From NCBI RefSeq assembly GCF_030812785.1, contig NZ_JAUSTJ010000001.1:1426001-1490000 (forward strand): DNA of 64,000 nt. The letters run 5' to 3'. This document shows positions 34,787 to 44,900 of the stretch, piece by piece. The DNA comes from Sphingomonas kyeonggiensis. GTDB lineage: Bacteria > Pseudomonadota > Alphaproteobacteria > Sphingomonadales > Sphingomonadaceae. The position numbers and the translations under genes were made by a program. Each line of letters opens with the position of its first letter. The stretch's first letter is position 1. The notes beneath the pieces were generated by a model. It was not told the origin of the DNA. It was given only the letters and a program-made list of their open reading frames with translations, and searched no databases.

Positions 34787-35863
34787 CACCGTCACCGTGG
34801 TCGACAGGCCGGGCCGCAGCCGGGACAGCGCCGGCTGGTTGGCATCGAGCGCGATGCGCACCGGCACGCGCTGGACGATCTTGGTGAAATTGCCCGATCC
34901 CGGCTCGAACGGCAGCAGGGTGAATTCCGATCCCGATCCCGGCGCGAAGCTCTCGACATGGCCGGTCAGCACCGCGTCGCCCAGCGCATCGACATGCACC
35001 CTGGCCGGCTGGCCGGCGAGCATGCGCGCGGTCTGGGTCTCCTTGAAATTGGCGACGACATAGAGCTGGCGGCTGGGCACCAGGGTCAGCAGCCGCGTGC
35101 CGGGCTGGACGAAGTCGCCGGGCTGGGCGCGGCGATTGCCGACCACGCCGCCCACCGGCGCGCGGACCAAAGTGTAGCTCTCGTCCTGCTCGGCGAGGCG
35201 CAGCGCGGCGCGGGCGCGCTCGGCGCCGGCCCGGGCACTTTCCAGCGCGGCGAGCAGGCTGTCCTTCTGCGCGATCGTCACCCCCGCCTTGTCCTGCGAA
35301 GCGGCGAGGCTGGCGCCGCTCTGGCGCGCCTTGGCCCGCGCGTCGAGCAGCGCCGCGTGGATGCGCTCGGCATCGCGGCGGGTGGCGAAGCCCTGGGCGA
35401 GCAAGGCCTGGTAGCGGGCATCATCGGCCTCGGCGCGCTGAAGCTCGGCCGAGGTCGAGGCGATCGCGGTCCGCACCACCGCGACGTCCGCGCTCGCCAG
35501 CCTTGTCTCGGCGCCATGCGACTTGATCGCGGCGAGTGCGGCGGCGACTGCGGCATCGGCGTCGCGCACCGCAGCGCGCGCGGCATCGAGCCGGGCGGCG
35601 AACTCGCGGTCCTCGATCCGAACCAGTGGGTCGCCTGCCTTCACTTCCTGGTTATCGCGGACCAGCAGCTCGGCGATCTGCCCGCCGATCCGCGCCGAGA
35701 CGATCGTGCTGTCGGCGCGCAGATAGGCGTTGTCGGTGGTCTCGCTCGATGCCGGGCTGGTGATCCACAGCGCGCCGCTGGCGGCGAGCAGCACGGCGAC
35801 GCCGCCGGCAAGGGCAGCCTTGGGCAGCTTGCGCCGCTTGCCGGTCTCGGCCTGCTCGCTCAT
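34772..35863 (-). CDS. Second HlyD/EmrA-type membrane fusion protein
   Basis: The 363-residue adaptor has a membrane helix (about residues 16-34), T-T-D-N-A-Y-L-R-A-D at the first lipoyl half, a long coiled-coil hairpin (about 85-195) and R-A-P-V-G-G-V-V-G-N-R at the second. It differs clearly from the adaptor at 32051. Its start overlaps the thioesterase stop by 4 bp. It probably works with the EmrB-type transporter at 36935, encoded divergently across the TetR gene. Confidence 0.92.
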   Translation of the reverse strand: MSEQAETGKRRKLPKAALAGGVAVLLAASGALWITSPASSETTDNAYLRADSTIVSARIGGQIAELLVRDNQEVKAGDPLVRIEDREFAARLDAARAAVRDADAAVAAALAAIKSHGAETRLASADVAVVRTAIASTSAELQRAEADDARYQALLAQGFATRRDAERIHAALLDARAKARQSGASLAASQDKAGVTIAQKDSLLAALESARAGAERARAALRLAEQDESYTLVRAPVGGVVGNRRAQPGDFVQPGTRLLTLVPSRQLYVVANFKETQTARMLAGQPARVHVDALGDAVLTGHVESFAPGSGSEFTLLPFEPGSGNFTKIVQRVPVRIALDANQPALSRLRPGLSTTVTVRLAR

Positions 35864-36279
35864 TGGCTGATCACCAGCAGGGTGGAGGTGGCGGAGGCGA
35901 GCAGCCGGCCCTCGGCATCGACGAGCTTCGCCTCGGCAAAGGCGACCCGGCGGCCGATCGACAGGACCGTGCCGGTCGCGCGGACCGGGCCGGTATTCTC
36001 GGTCATCGCGCGGTGATAGGCGATCTTGAGCTCGAGCGTGGTGTAGCTCTGCCCCTCCGCCAGCGCGCTGTGGGTGGCGATGCCGCAGGCCGAATCGAGC
36101 AGGGTTGCGGCATAGCCGCCATGGATCGTGCCGAGCGGGTTGTAGGCGCGCCGGTCTGGCACGCCCTCGAATACCGCATGGCCCCTGGCGACCTCGACCA
36201 GCGCGAAGGCGAGCGTCTCGCCGATCGGCGGCTGCTTGCCGGCGGCGAGCAGCGCCTGCACCTGTTCCAGCCCGGTCAT
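35860..36279 (-). CDS. PaaI-type hotdog-fold thioesterase
   Basis: The 139-residue protein has the hotdog core with N-P-L-G-T-I-H-G-G-Y-A-A-T-L-L-D, where the His-Gly-Gly and following Asp match PaaI/YdiI acyl-CoA thioesterases. It lies between a TetR gene and an adaptor gene with 4-bp overlaps on both sides, so it belongs to the second efflux operon. Substrate unknown; an aromatic or medium-chain acyl-CoA is usual. Confidence 0.9.
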   Translation of the reverse strand: MTGLEQVQALLAAGKQPPIGETLAFALVEVARGHAVFEGVPDRRAYNPLGTIHGGYAATLLDSACGIATHSALAEGQSYTTLELKIAYHRAMTENTGPVRATGTVLSIGRRVAFAEAKLVDAEGRLLASATSTLLVISQ

Positions 36280-36869
36280 TGTGCGGCTTCCAGCCTGTAG
36301 CGCGTGCGGATCGCAGCGGCGGAATCGGCGAGGATCGCGTCGGACTCGGCGGGGTCGGCCACGGCGCGGGACAGCAGCAGCGCGCCGGCCAGTTCGGACA
36401 GCATCGAGCGGCCGGCCAGCTGCGCATCGGCGACGCCATGCCGCTCCAGCGTCTCGCCCAGCCAGCCGGACAGCGCGGCGATGCCCTGGCCGAAGCGGGT
36501 GCGCGCCTCGGGCTCGAGCCGCGCCATGTCGCCCGAAAGCGCCGCCACCGGGCAGCCGCGGCCGCGCGCATCACGGTGCCGGGGGGAGAGGTAGAAGCCG
36601 ACATACTTGTCGAGCGCCGCGCGCGGGTCGGTCTTCGCCTGGTCGCGGTCGAAGCGGTTGCGGGCCTCCTCGAACATCACTCCGATCGCCTCGGCGACCA
36701 GCGCGTCCTTCGATCCGAAATGCGCATAGAAGCCGCCATGGGTCAGCCCGGCCTGCTTCATCAGCGCGGCCACGCCGACGCCTTCCGGCCCCCTGGCGCG
36801 GATCGCCGAAGCGGCTTCCTTCAGGATCTTCTCCCGCGTCTTCCCGCGGTGCTCGGCATCGTAGCGCAT
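36276..36869 (-). CDS. TetR family regulator of the second efflux system
   Basis: The 197-residue repressor has a TetR helix-turn-helix (about residues 10-55, with M-K-Q-A-G-L-T-H-G-G-F-Y-A-H-F) typical of the group next to electrophile and efflux genes. It is first in the minus-strand operon with the thioesterase and adaptor and is divergent from the EmrB-type gene. The 65-bp gap holds an AT-rich patch with TATAT and ATATA arms that may be its site. Confidence 0.9.
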   Translation of the reverse strand: MRYDAEHRGKTREKILKEAASAIRARGPEGVGVAALMKQAGLTHGGFYAHFGSKDALVAEAIGVMFEEARNRFDRDQAKTDPRAALDKYVGFYLSPRHRDARGRGCPVAALSGDMARLEPEARTRFGQGIAALSGWLGETLERHGVADAQLAGRSMLSELAGALLLSRAVADPAESDAILADSAAAIRTRYRLEAAQ

Positions 36870-36934
36870 TGCGCATCCTTGTTTTATATTACGACTATCA
36901 TATAATGATCCTCACACCCGTTCAAGAGGCCCGG

Positions 36935-38482
36935 ATGGCGCAGACGATCGATCCCCAGGCGCTGCCCGACAGCCGCAAGTTCCTGATCTTCGGCGTGATG
37001 GCGTTCGGCCAGTTCATGGCGCTGATCGACATCCAGATCGTCGCCGCCTCGCTCAACGAGGTGCGCGCCGGGCTGTCGGCGAGCTCGGACGAGATCAGCT
37101 GGGTGCAGACCGCCTATCTGATGGCCGAGCTGGTGATGATCCCCTTCGCCGCCTTCCTCGCCCAGGCGCTGTCGACGCGATGGCTGTTCGCGCTCTCCGC
37201 CGGACTGTTCACTCTGGCGAGCGCGCTGTGCGGCCTGGCGTGGAGCATCGAGTCGATGATTGCCTTCCGTGCGCTTCAGGGGTTCGTCGGCGGGGCGATG
37301 GTGCCCACCGTGTTCGCCACCGGCTTTGCGATGTTCACCGGCAAGCAGCGTGCGATGATCCCGGCGATCCTCGGCATGGTGTCCGTCCTCGCGCCGACCC
37401 TGGGGCCGACGCTGGGCGGCTGGATCACCGATGCCGCCGGCTGGCGCTGGATCTTCTACGTCAACATCCTGCCCGGCGCCGCGGTGACCGCGCTCGCCCT
37501 GTTCTGCATCCGGGTCGACCTGCCCAATCTGGCGATGCTCCGGCGGATCGACTGGATGCACCTCGCCGCCATGGCGGTATTCCTGGGCGGCCTCGAATAT
37601 GTGCTGGAGGAGGGCCCGCGGAACGACTGGTTCCAGGACCGCGCCATCGCCACCGGCGCCTGGCTGAGCTTCGTGGCACTCCTGCTGTTCCTCGAGCGCT
37701 CGTTCCGCTCCGAGAACCCGATCGTCAACCTGTCGCCCTTCCGCAAGCCGACCTTCGTCTTCGCCTGCGTGTTCAACCTGGTGATCGGCTTCGGCATCTA
37801 TTCGGCGACCTACCTCGTCCCCGTCTTCCTCGGCACGGTGCGCGGCTACAACGCGGCGGAGATCGGCACGACGGTGTTCATCGCCGGGGTGGTCCAGATG
37901 CTGGGGGTGCCGATCGCGGCAGGCCTGTCGCAGCGGCTCGATCCGCGGATCATGATAACCTTCGGGCTGAGCCTCTTCGCCGCGGGGCTGTGGCTGTTCA
38001 GCTTCATGACGCCCGAATGGGGGTTCCACGCGCTGCTCTGGCCGCAGGCGGTGCGCAGCTTCGCGATCATGCTGTGCATCGTGCCGAGCGTGAACCTGGC
38101 GCTGGCCGGGTTCGAGGGGCCCGAGCTGCGCTACGCCTCGGGCCTGTTCAACCTGATGCGCAACCTGGGCGGGGCGATCGGCATCGCGCTGGTCAACACC
38201 TGGCTGCAGGACAATGCCCGGCTCCACATGCTGCGCCTGGGCGAGGCGCTGGGCGTGGCGGGCCGCACCAGCGGCGAACTGATCGAGAACCTCGCCGCCT
38301 ATGCCCGCAGCTACACGCCCGACAGTGCCGAGGCGCTGCTGATGGCGCAGGGCGTGGCGGGCCGGCTGGTCCAGCGCGAGGCGATGACGCTTGCCTTCAA
38401 CGACGTGTTCCGGGTCATGGCCTTCCTGTTCCTCGCCGCGCTGGTGCTGGTGCCGTTCTGCCGGCGGCCGAAGGTCTCTTGA
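36935..38482 (+). CDS. Second EmrB/QacA-type MFS transporter (DHA2)
   Basis: The 515-residue protein has 14 predicted helices and DHA2 motifs (I-D-I-Q-I-V-A-A-S in helix 1, L-G-P-T-L-G-G in helix 5). Two in-frame starts exist, at 36905 and 36935; the second has AAGAGG upstream and gives the usual N-terminus. It should pair with the adaptor at 34772. The operon arrangement is split across the TetR gene, unlike the first system. Confidence 0.92.
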   Translation: MAQTIDPQALPDSRKFLIFGVMAFGQFMALIDIQIVAASLNEVRAGLSASSDEISWVQTAYLMAELVMIPFAAFLAQALSTRWLFALSAGLFTLASALCGLAWSIESMIAFRALQGFVGGAMVPTVFATGFAMFTGKQRAMIPAILGMVSVLAPTLGPTLGGWITDAAGWRWIFYVNILPGAAVTALALFCIRVDLPNLAMLRRIDWMHLAAMAVFLGGLEYVLEEGPRNDWFQDRAIATGAWLSFVALLLFLERSFRSENPIVNLSPFRKPTFVFACVFNLVIGFGIYSATYLVPVFLGTVRGYNAAEIGTTVFIAGVVQMLGVPIAAGLSQRLDPRIMITFGLSLFAAGLWLFSFMTPEWGFHALLWPQAVRSFAIMLCIVPSVNLALAGFEGPELRYASGLFNLMRNLGGAIGIALVNTWLQDNARLHMLRLGEALGVAGRTSGELIENLAAYARSYTPDSAEALLMAQGVAGRLVQREAMTLAFNDVFRVMAFLFLAALVLVPFCRRPKVS

Positions 38483-38483
38483 G

Positions 38484-38507
38484 CCCTCTCCCCGGAGGGG
38501 GAGAGGG
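38484..38507. terminator. Hairpin between EmrB-type and HxlR genes
   Basis: A perfect 10-bp stem (CCCTCTCCCC with GGGGAGAGGG) and a 4-base loop right after the transporter stop and before the convergent HxlR stop. There is no strong U-tract. Confidence 0.6.
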
Positions 38508-38511
38508 AAAC

Positions 38512-38883
38512 CTAAGCCGCCGCCCGCGCGTCGAATGCCTGGCGTGCCTCCTCGACCATCGCGAGATGCTCGAACGTCCAGACGTGCAGCGCCTTGAACG
38601 GCCCCTGGAGCGAGCGGCCTAGCGGGGTGATCTCATATTCCACCGCCACCGGCGACAGCGGCAGCACGCGGCGCAGGATGATCCCGTTGCGCTCCAGCCG
38701 GCGGAGGCACTGGGTCAGCGCCTTCTGGGTCACGCCCTCAAGGTGGCGCTTGATCATATTGAACCGCAGCGGCCCGCCATCCAGCACCGCGAGCACCATC
38801 ATCGACCATTTGTCGGCGATCTGGTCGAGCAGCTTCCGGCTCGGGCATTCGGCCGAGAAGCGGGTGGGATCGCAGATGGGCAA
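38512..38883 (-). CDS. HxlR family transcriptional regulator
   Basis: The 123-residue winged helix-turn-helix protein has the HxlR pattern with C-P at the N-terminus (E-C-P-S-R), D-K-W-S-M-M-V-L and G-V-T-Q-K-A-L-T-Q-C-L-R-R-L-E-R. The single N-terminal cysteine (C13) is the redox or electrophile sensor in YodB/HypR-type members. It is divergent from an Old Yellow Enzyme gene, a common pairing in quinone and electrophile responses. Confidence 0.92.
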   Translation of the reverse strand: MPICDPTRFSAECPSRKLLDQIADKWSMMVLAVLDGGPLRFNMIKRHLEGVTQKALTQCLRRLERNGIILRRVLPLSPVAVEYEITPLGRSLQGPFKALHVWTFEHLAMVEEARQAFDARAAA

Positions 38884-38894
38884 AGTATCCTCCG

Positions 38895-38950
38895 ATATAC
38901 CTGGGCGATTGCAGGTGCGTTCTTGCGCCCAAGTTTACATCATATACCTA
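38895..38950. promoter_or_regulatory. Direct repeats in the HxlR/ene-reductase intergenic region
   Basis: ATATACCT occurs at 38895-38902 and again at 38942-38949, one near each start codon. The first lies next to an inverted GTATC element (38885-38889). These are the best candidate HxlR contacts here, though the pattern is short. Confidence 0.4.
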
Positions 38951-38982
38951 GTCTCGTCCAACCAACATGGATTTCACGCCCC

Positions 38983-40095
38983 ATGCCCGACAGCGATACC
39001 CTGTTCCGCCCCTTCGAACTTGGCAGCCTCCGCCTCGAGAACCGTATCGTCATGGCCCCCATGACCCGCAGTTTCGCGCCCGAAGGTATCCCCGGCGAAC
39101 CGAACGCAGCCTATTATCGCCGCCGGGCCGAAGGCGGCGTCGGCCTGATCCTGTCCGAGGGCACGGTGATCGACCGCCCGGCATCGCGCAACGAAGCCGG
39201 AATCCCCTTCTTCCATGGCGAGCGGGCGCTGGCCGGCTGGCAGGGCGTGATCGACGCGGTGCACGGCGCCGGAGGCAAGATGGGCCCGCAGATCTGGCAC
39301 ACCGGCTCGACCCGCAGCCAGGGCGGCTGGGAACCGGAGAGCCCGGTCGAGAGCCCCTCCGGCCTGCTCGGTCCGGGTACGCCGCGCGGCGAGGTGATGA
39401 ACGAGGAGGCGATCGCCGACACCGTCGCCGCCTTCGCCCGCGCCGCGGCCGACGCTAAGCGCCTCGGCTTCGACCTGGTCGAGCTGCATGGTGCGCATGG
39501 CTATCTGATCGACCAGTTCTTCTGGTCGGGCACCAACGAGCGTGCCGATCGCTATGGCGGCGCCTCGATCCGCGAGCGCGCGCGCTTCGCCGGCGAGGTG
39601 ATCGCGGCGGTGCGTGCGGCGGTCGGCCCCGATTATCCGCTCGCGCTGCGCGTCAGCCAGTGGAAGCAGCAGGACTTCGCCGCGCGCCTCGCCGAGACGC
39701 CGCAGCTGATGGAAGACTGGCTGCAGCCGCTGGTCGAGGCCGGCGTCGATATCCTCCACTGCTCGCAGCGGCGCTTCTGGGAGCCCGAGTTCCCGGAGAT
39801 TGACGGCGAGGAAGGGCTGAATTTCGCCGGCTGGGCGAAGAAGCTCACCGGCGCCGCGACGATCAGCGTCGGCTCGGTCGGCCTGTCGGGCGAGTTCATC
39901 GCGGCGTTCGGCGGCGAGGCCTCGACCAGCGCGGGGATCGAGAAGCTGATCGCGCGGATGGAGCGCGACGAGTTCGACCTGATCGCCGTCGGCCGCGCGC
40001 TGATCAGCGACCCGAACTGGGTCGAGAAGATCCGCACCGACGATACCGGCAGCCTGAAGGGATTCGATCGCTCGGTGCTCGCCGAGCTGGTTTGA
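38983..40095 (+). CDS. Old Yellow Enzyme family ene-reductase (NADH:flavin oxidoreductase)
   Basis: The 370-residue FMN enzyme reduces activated C=C bonds with NAD(P)H. The TIM barrel shows M-A-P-M-T-R near the N-terminus, the substrate-binding H169-G-A-H172, N-E-R-A-D-R-Y-G-G and, late, G-R-A-L-I-S-D-P-N-W. Length and motifs fit the classical XenB/NemA group. Divergence from an HxlR gene suggests induction by quinones or other electrophiles. The ATG at 38983 is preferred; the open frame upstream has no conserved sequence. Confidence 0.93.
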   Translation: MPDSDTLFRPFELGSLRLENRIVMAPMTRSFAPEGIPGEPNAAYYRRRAEGGVGLILSEGTVIDRPASRNEAGIPFFHGERALAGWQGVIDAVHGAGGKMGPQIWHTGSTRSQGGWEPESPVESPSGLLGPGTPRGEVMNEEAIADTVAAFARAAADAKRLGFDLVELHGAHGYLIDQFFWSGTNERADRYGGASIRERARFAGEVIAAVRAAVGPDYPLALRVSQWKQQDFAARLAETPQLMEDWLQPLVEAGVDILHCSQRRFWEPEFPEIDGEEGLNFAGWAKKLTGAATISVGSVGLSGEFIAAFGGEASTSAGIEKLIARMERDEFDLIAVGRALISDPNWVEKIRTDDTGSLKGFDRSVLAELV

Positions 40096-40273
40096 GCCGA
40101 AAGGGGCGGGGCGGCTCCATAGTCGCTCCGCCAACACAGGCGGCTCCCTGCTCCGCCGTCCGATCGCGTCCGCGGTCATCAACATGTCATGCCAGGCGTC
40201 TTTGAGAGGCGCCTCCATGCCTTCGCCGATTCGGCCGGCGGCAATCCCGTGGGTCACGAGCGGCTGATATCGA

Positions 40274-40861
40274 ATGGATGAGGATCTCGTCTCAGCCTGG
40301 ATCGGCAGGGAAATCCTCCCGCATGAGCGGGGAGTGCGTAGCTGGCTTGCCCGCCGCTGGGGGCATGTCCTCGATCCGAACGACGTTATCCAGGAAGCCT
40401 ATTGCCGGATCGCTAGCCTGGGTTCCGTCGATCATATCCGCAGCCCGATGGCCTATTTCTATCGGACCGCCCAAACGGTGGCCGCGGACATCATGCGTCG
40501 TTCCGGCGTAATTAATTTCACGTCGATGACCGAAATCGAATGGTTGAACGTCATGGATAGTGCGCCACTGGCAGATCGAACGATAGCAGCGGCGCAGGAA
40601 ATCGAGCGAGTGAACGGGGTGCTGTCGGAATTGTCCGATACCGCCCGGAAGGCGATCGAGCTGCGACGGATAGAAGGCGTATCGCAAAGAGAGACGGCGG
40701 AGCGCCTGGGCGTGAGCGAGGATGTCGTACGGAATCATCTTGTGCGCGGCGTGCAGAAGGTCCTCCAGCGGCTGGCGGCCCAGGACGCCGAGATGAGTGG
40801 CGACGCGCGGGAGACTATGGAACAAAAGGCAGAAGCGGTTGATACCTCCCGGTCTCTCTAA
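40274..40861 (+). CDS. ECF sigma factor, FecI-like
   Basis: The 195-residue sigma factor has region 2 (about residues 20-85, with D-P-N-D-V-I-Q-E-A-Y) and region 4 (about 110-165, with S-Q-R-E-T-A-E-R-L-G-V-S-E-D-V-V). It is followed by an overlapping FecR gene and a TonB receptor with an STN domain, the standard cell-surface signalling set. The receptor senses its ligand, FecR relays the signal, and the sigma factor then transcribes the receptor operon. Confidence 0.93.
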   Translation: MDEDLVSAWIGREILPHERGVRSWLARRWGHVLDPNDVIQEAYCRIASLGSVDHIRSPMAYFYRTAQTVAADIMRRSGVINFTSMTEIEWLNVMDSAPLADRTIAAAQEIERVNGVLSELSDTARKAIELRRIEGVSQRETAERLGVSEDVVRNHLVRGVQKVLQRLAAQDAEMSGDARETMEQKAEAVDTSRSL

Positions 40862-41873
40862 CAGCATCGACGACCAGGCCGCGCATTGGGCGGTCGAGGC
40901 TGGCTATGGCGACATGTTGCCGGAACGCCGGGCGACGCTGGATGCCTGGCTGGCGGCCGATCCGCGCCATCGGGGCGCGTTCGTGCGCGTCCGCGCGGCG
41001 ATGCATGTGATGGAAGGTGCGGTCGTCGGCGCGCCGGCGGCTCCGGCATCGCCCGTGGCGGCCCGGACAGCCTCCGTGTTCGACAGCGGCAACAGCGGCG
41101 GCCACGCTGCCGGCGACCATGCGCGTCCGCGCAGAGGCCTGATCCGATGGGGCGGACGCGCCGCCGCGATCGGCTCAGCGCTGGCCGCGTCCGTCGCGGT
41201 GCTGGTGACCGCCGGCGTGCCGGTTTTCGGCCCCTTCAAGCTTGTCGAACCTGCCAGCGCCGAAGAGGTAGTGATGCTTCAGGACGGCTCGATGGCTACC
41301 TTGCGGCATCACGCGAAAATCGAGGTCCATCTCTCCGCCAATTTCCGCAATGTGATCCTGCTCAATGGGGAGGCGCTGTTCCGGGTGGCGAAGGATAAGG
41401 CACGCCCCTTCGTCGTCCGATCCGGCGAGGTGTTCGCGCAGGCGACGGGCACCGTCTATTCGGTCGCCCGGGTCGGCGCGACCGGCGGCACGGTGAAGGT
41501 GAAGCAGGGCAGCGTGCTGGTCTGGTCGCGCGACGAGCGGGATCAGGCCGTGTTGCTGCACGCCGGCGATGCAGTGACGCTCGACCTGGGGCAGCCGCAG
41601 CCGGCGGCCTCCAGGACGGTCGCCAGGCCCGCGCTGCCACCCCCCGATCTCGCCCAGATCTCGCTCGACAATGTGCCGATCAAATCGGCCGTGGCCCGCT
41701 TCAACCGCGTCAACAGCATCAAGATCGTCATTGCCGATCCGGAAATCGCCGATACGCGGATCGTCGGCTTGTTTGGTGCGAACGATGTCGAGGAATTCGC
41801 GCAAGCAGCCGCGGCGTTGTCCGGCGGGAAGGTCGAGCGCAGTGGAAGAATTATTGTAATAAAACCTAAATAA
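40839..41873 (+). CDS. FecR-type anti-sigma/signal relay protein
   Basis: The protein has a cytoplasmic N-terminal domain (D-D-Q-A-A-H-W-A-V near the start), one membrane helix (about residues 105-125) and a periplasmic FecR domain with a C-terminal STN-like contact region. The start is uncertain: a TTG at 40839 gives 344 residues with a normal N-terminus, while a GTG at 40797 adds 14 residues and overlaps the sigma gene by 65 bp. I prefer the TTG. It lies between the sigma factor and receptor genes. Confidence 0.88.
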   Translation: MIPPGLSNSIDDQAAHWAVEAGYGDMLPERRATLDAWLAADPRHRGAFVRVRAAMHVMEGAVVGAPAAPASPVAARTASVFDSGNSGGHAAGDHARPRRGLIRWGGRAAAIGSALAASVAVLVTAGVPVFGPFKLVEPASAEEVVMLQDGSMATLRHHAKIEVHLSANFRNVILLNGEALFRVAKDKARPFVVRSGEVFAQATGTVYSVARVGATGGTVKVKQGSVLVWSRDERDQAVLLHAGDAVTLDLGQPQPAASRTVARPALPPPDLAQISLDNVPIKSAVARFNRVNSIKIVIADPEIADTRIVGLFGANDVEEFAQAAAALSGGKVERSGRIIVIKPK

Positions 41874-41962
41874 AACTGCCACTAGAAATTAATTTTCCAT
41901 TTCGGACCGAAATCGAAAAATCCCCCGTCATTCGCTTTGAACGCATCAAGCGTCGGGGAACT

Positions 41963-44900
41963 ATGATGAACGCTCACTTACATCGATCCGTTGTTTCCAT
42001 GGCGGCGGTCGCCACGGCGATCGCCATACCTGCCATGGCCCAGGCGCAGACCCGCAGCTTCAACATCCCGGCACAGTCCGCATCGAGCGCGGTTCTCGCC
42101 TTTGCCCGCCAGGCCGGCATCCGGGTGATCGTCGCGGGGCGCGATACCGATGGCCGCACCACCAACGCCGTCCAGGGGGATCTCGAGACGCGCGAGGCGC
42201 TCGACCGGCTGCTCGCGCGGACCGGCCTGATCGTCCGCTCCTTCGACAAGGGTATCGCGATCCTGGGGGTGTCGCCCGATCAGACCGCGGCCACGGAAGC
42301 GCCCGCCGAGGATATCCAGGTCACCGGCACCCGCATCATCCGCAACGGCTATGACGCGCCGACGCCGACGACCGTGCTCGGCGAGGAGGAGATCCGCCGC
42401 AAGGCGCCGGAGAATATCGCCGATGTCGTCACGCTGCTGCCGGGCGTCGCCGCGGGCAATTCCCCCGCGCAGAATACGGGCACCACCAGCTCGGGCTATA
42501 CCGGCGTCAATTCGCTGAACCTGCGCAACCTCGGCTCGAGCCGGACGCTGGTGCTGCTGGACGGCCGGCGCCTGCCCGCTGCCACGGTCAACGGCTCGAT
42601 CGTCGACATCAACGTCATTCCCAACGCCTTCATCAAGCGGGTCGACGTGGTGACCGGCGGCGCCTCGGCGGCATGGGGCTCCGATGCCGATGCCGGCGTC
42701 GTCAACTTCGTCCTCGACAAGGATTTCACCGGCGTTCGGGGCAAGATCCAAGGTGGCGCCACCACCGAGGGCGACCGCAAGAACTATACGCTGTCCCTGG
42801 GTGCCGGCGCCAGGTTCGCCGGCGATCGTGGCCACCTGCTGGTTAGCGCCGAGCATTCCTATATCGAGGGCATCGATGGCCTGCCCCGCGACTGGTATAC
42901 CGGCTATCGGACCTTCGCCAATCCGAACTGGACGGCGACCAACGGCCAGCCCAGATATCTCTCGCTAGAGCATGTCGGCTATGCATCGATCACCCCGGGC
43001 GGCGTCGTCACCTCGGGGCCTTTGCGCGGCGTCTATTTCGGCCAGAACGGCACGCCGGGGCAGCTCAACTACGGCACGCTGCTCACCTCGGACACCTTCG
43101 TCGGCGGCGACTGGCAATATACCGACTGGTCGAAGAACACCCAGTCGTTCCTGAACGCCAATTCGCGCCAGAGCGCCTTTGCCCGCGTCAGCTTCGATGT
43201 GAGCGACCGCGTCCAGCTGTTCGGTCAGTTCCTCTTCACGCGCTCCCACGTGACTTCGGCGGCACCGCCGACGATCGCGGGCAACACCGTCCGCCGCGAC
43301 AATGCCTTCCTGCCCGAGAGCATCGGGCTGCGCATGGATCAGCTTGGGCTGACGACGCTCAGCATCGGTTCGTCGAACGCGGATCTCGGCAAGCGCACCT
43401 ACAGCAGTGACCATTCACTCTACCAGTATCTCCTCGGCGCCAACGGGTCGGTCGGCCTGTTCGGGACCGATTTCACCTGGGAGGTGTCGGGCTATCGCAG
43501 CATCAGCAAGATCGGCCAGGACGTGCTGGTGCCGATCAGCGCCAACTTCACCAAGGCGCTCGATGCGGTCCGCGGCCCCAATGGCACGATCGTCTGCCGC
43601 TCGACGCTCACCGATCCCACCAATGGATGCGCGCCCTATAATCCGTTCGGCGTCGGCGTGAACAGCAGCACCAGCATCCAGTATTTCATGAGCACCGACT
43701 GGGTCCGCCAGACGATCCATCAGGACGGTTTCGCCGGCACGCTGCGCGGCGAGCCCTTCTCGACCTGGGCCGGCCCGGTCTCGATCGCCACCGGCGTCGA
43801 ATATCGCCGGGATTCAGCGGAGGGCACCGCCAATCCCATCGGCCTGGCCGACGGCTTCGGCAACGCGAACTACAAGCCGATCCACGGCTCGGTGAACGTG
43901 AAGGAAGGGTTCGCGGAGGTCGTCGTTCCGCTTCTCAAGGACATGTTCTTCAAGTCGCTCGACTTCAATGGCGCGGTGCGCGCTACCGACTACAGCTCCT
44001 CCGGCTTCGTCACGACCTGGAAGACGGGCCTCACCTTCGCGCCGATCGACGATGTGAAGATCCGCTTCACCCGGTCGCGCGATATCCGTGCGGGCAATCT
44101 GTCCGAACTGTTCGCCGCCGGCTCGACGGGGTCCGCCGTTGCGTCCGATCCGTTCCTCGGCGGACAGACCTATACCGTCCAGCAGGTCACCACCGGCAAT
44201 CCGACCATCCGTCCGGAGAGGGCCGATACGATCACCTTCGGTGCCGTGGTCACGCCGCGGGCCATTCGCGGCCTGTCGCTGTCGGCGGACTATTGGGACG
44301 TGAAGATCCGCGATGCGATCACCACCGCATCGAGCAGCTCGACCGTCGACCAGTGCTTCAAGGGCGACCAGGACCTGTGCGACAACATCGTCCGCGGCGG
44401 CGACGGCAAGATCAAATACATCTATGTCCGGCCGGTGAACCTCGACCTGTTCTGGGCGCGCGGCATCGATTTCGAGGCGAGCTATCGGGTGCGCATGTCC
44501 GATATCGCTGCGTCGCTGGGGTCCGGGAGCCTCTCGATCCGGGCGCTCGGCACCCTCAACCTCAAAAATGGTAGCGAGAGCGGTATCACCGGCATCTTCA
44601 ATTCCAGCCTGCGGGAAGGCGGCGCGCCGCGCTATCGCTATCTGATCGACCTTGCCTATCACACGGGATCGTTCGACGTGTCGCTGACCGGGCGCGGGAT
44701 CAGTGCGGGCGTCCGCGATGCCACCTTCATCGAATGCACCGCCAATTGCCCGGGCGGGAACAACACGATCAACATCAATCGTGTCGACGGCGCCTTCTAT
44801 ATCGATGGCTCGGTGAGCCATGCCATCGCCAAGGGCGTCGAGGGCTTCTTCGTCATGACCAATATCGCCAACCGCTCGCCGATTCCGTCGGCCGACGGGC

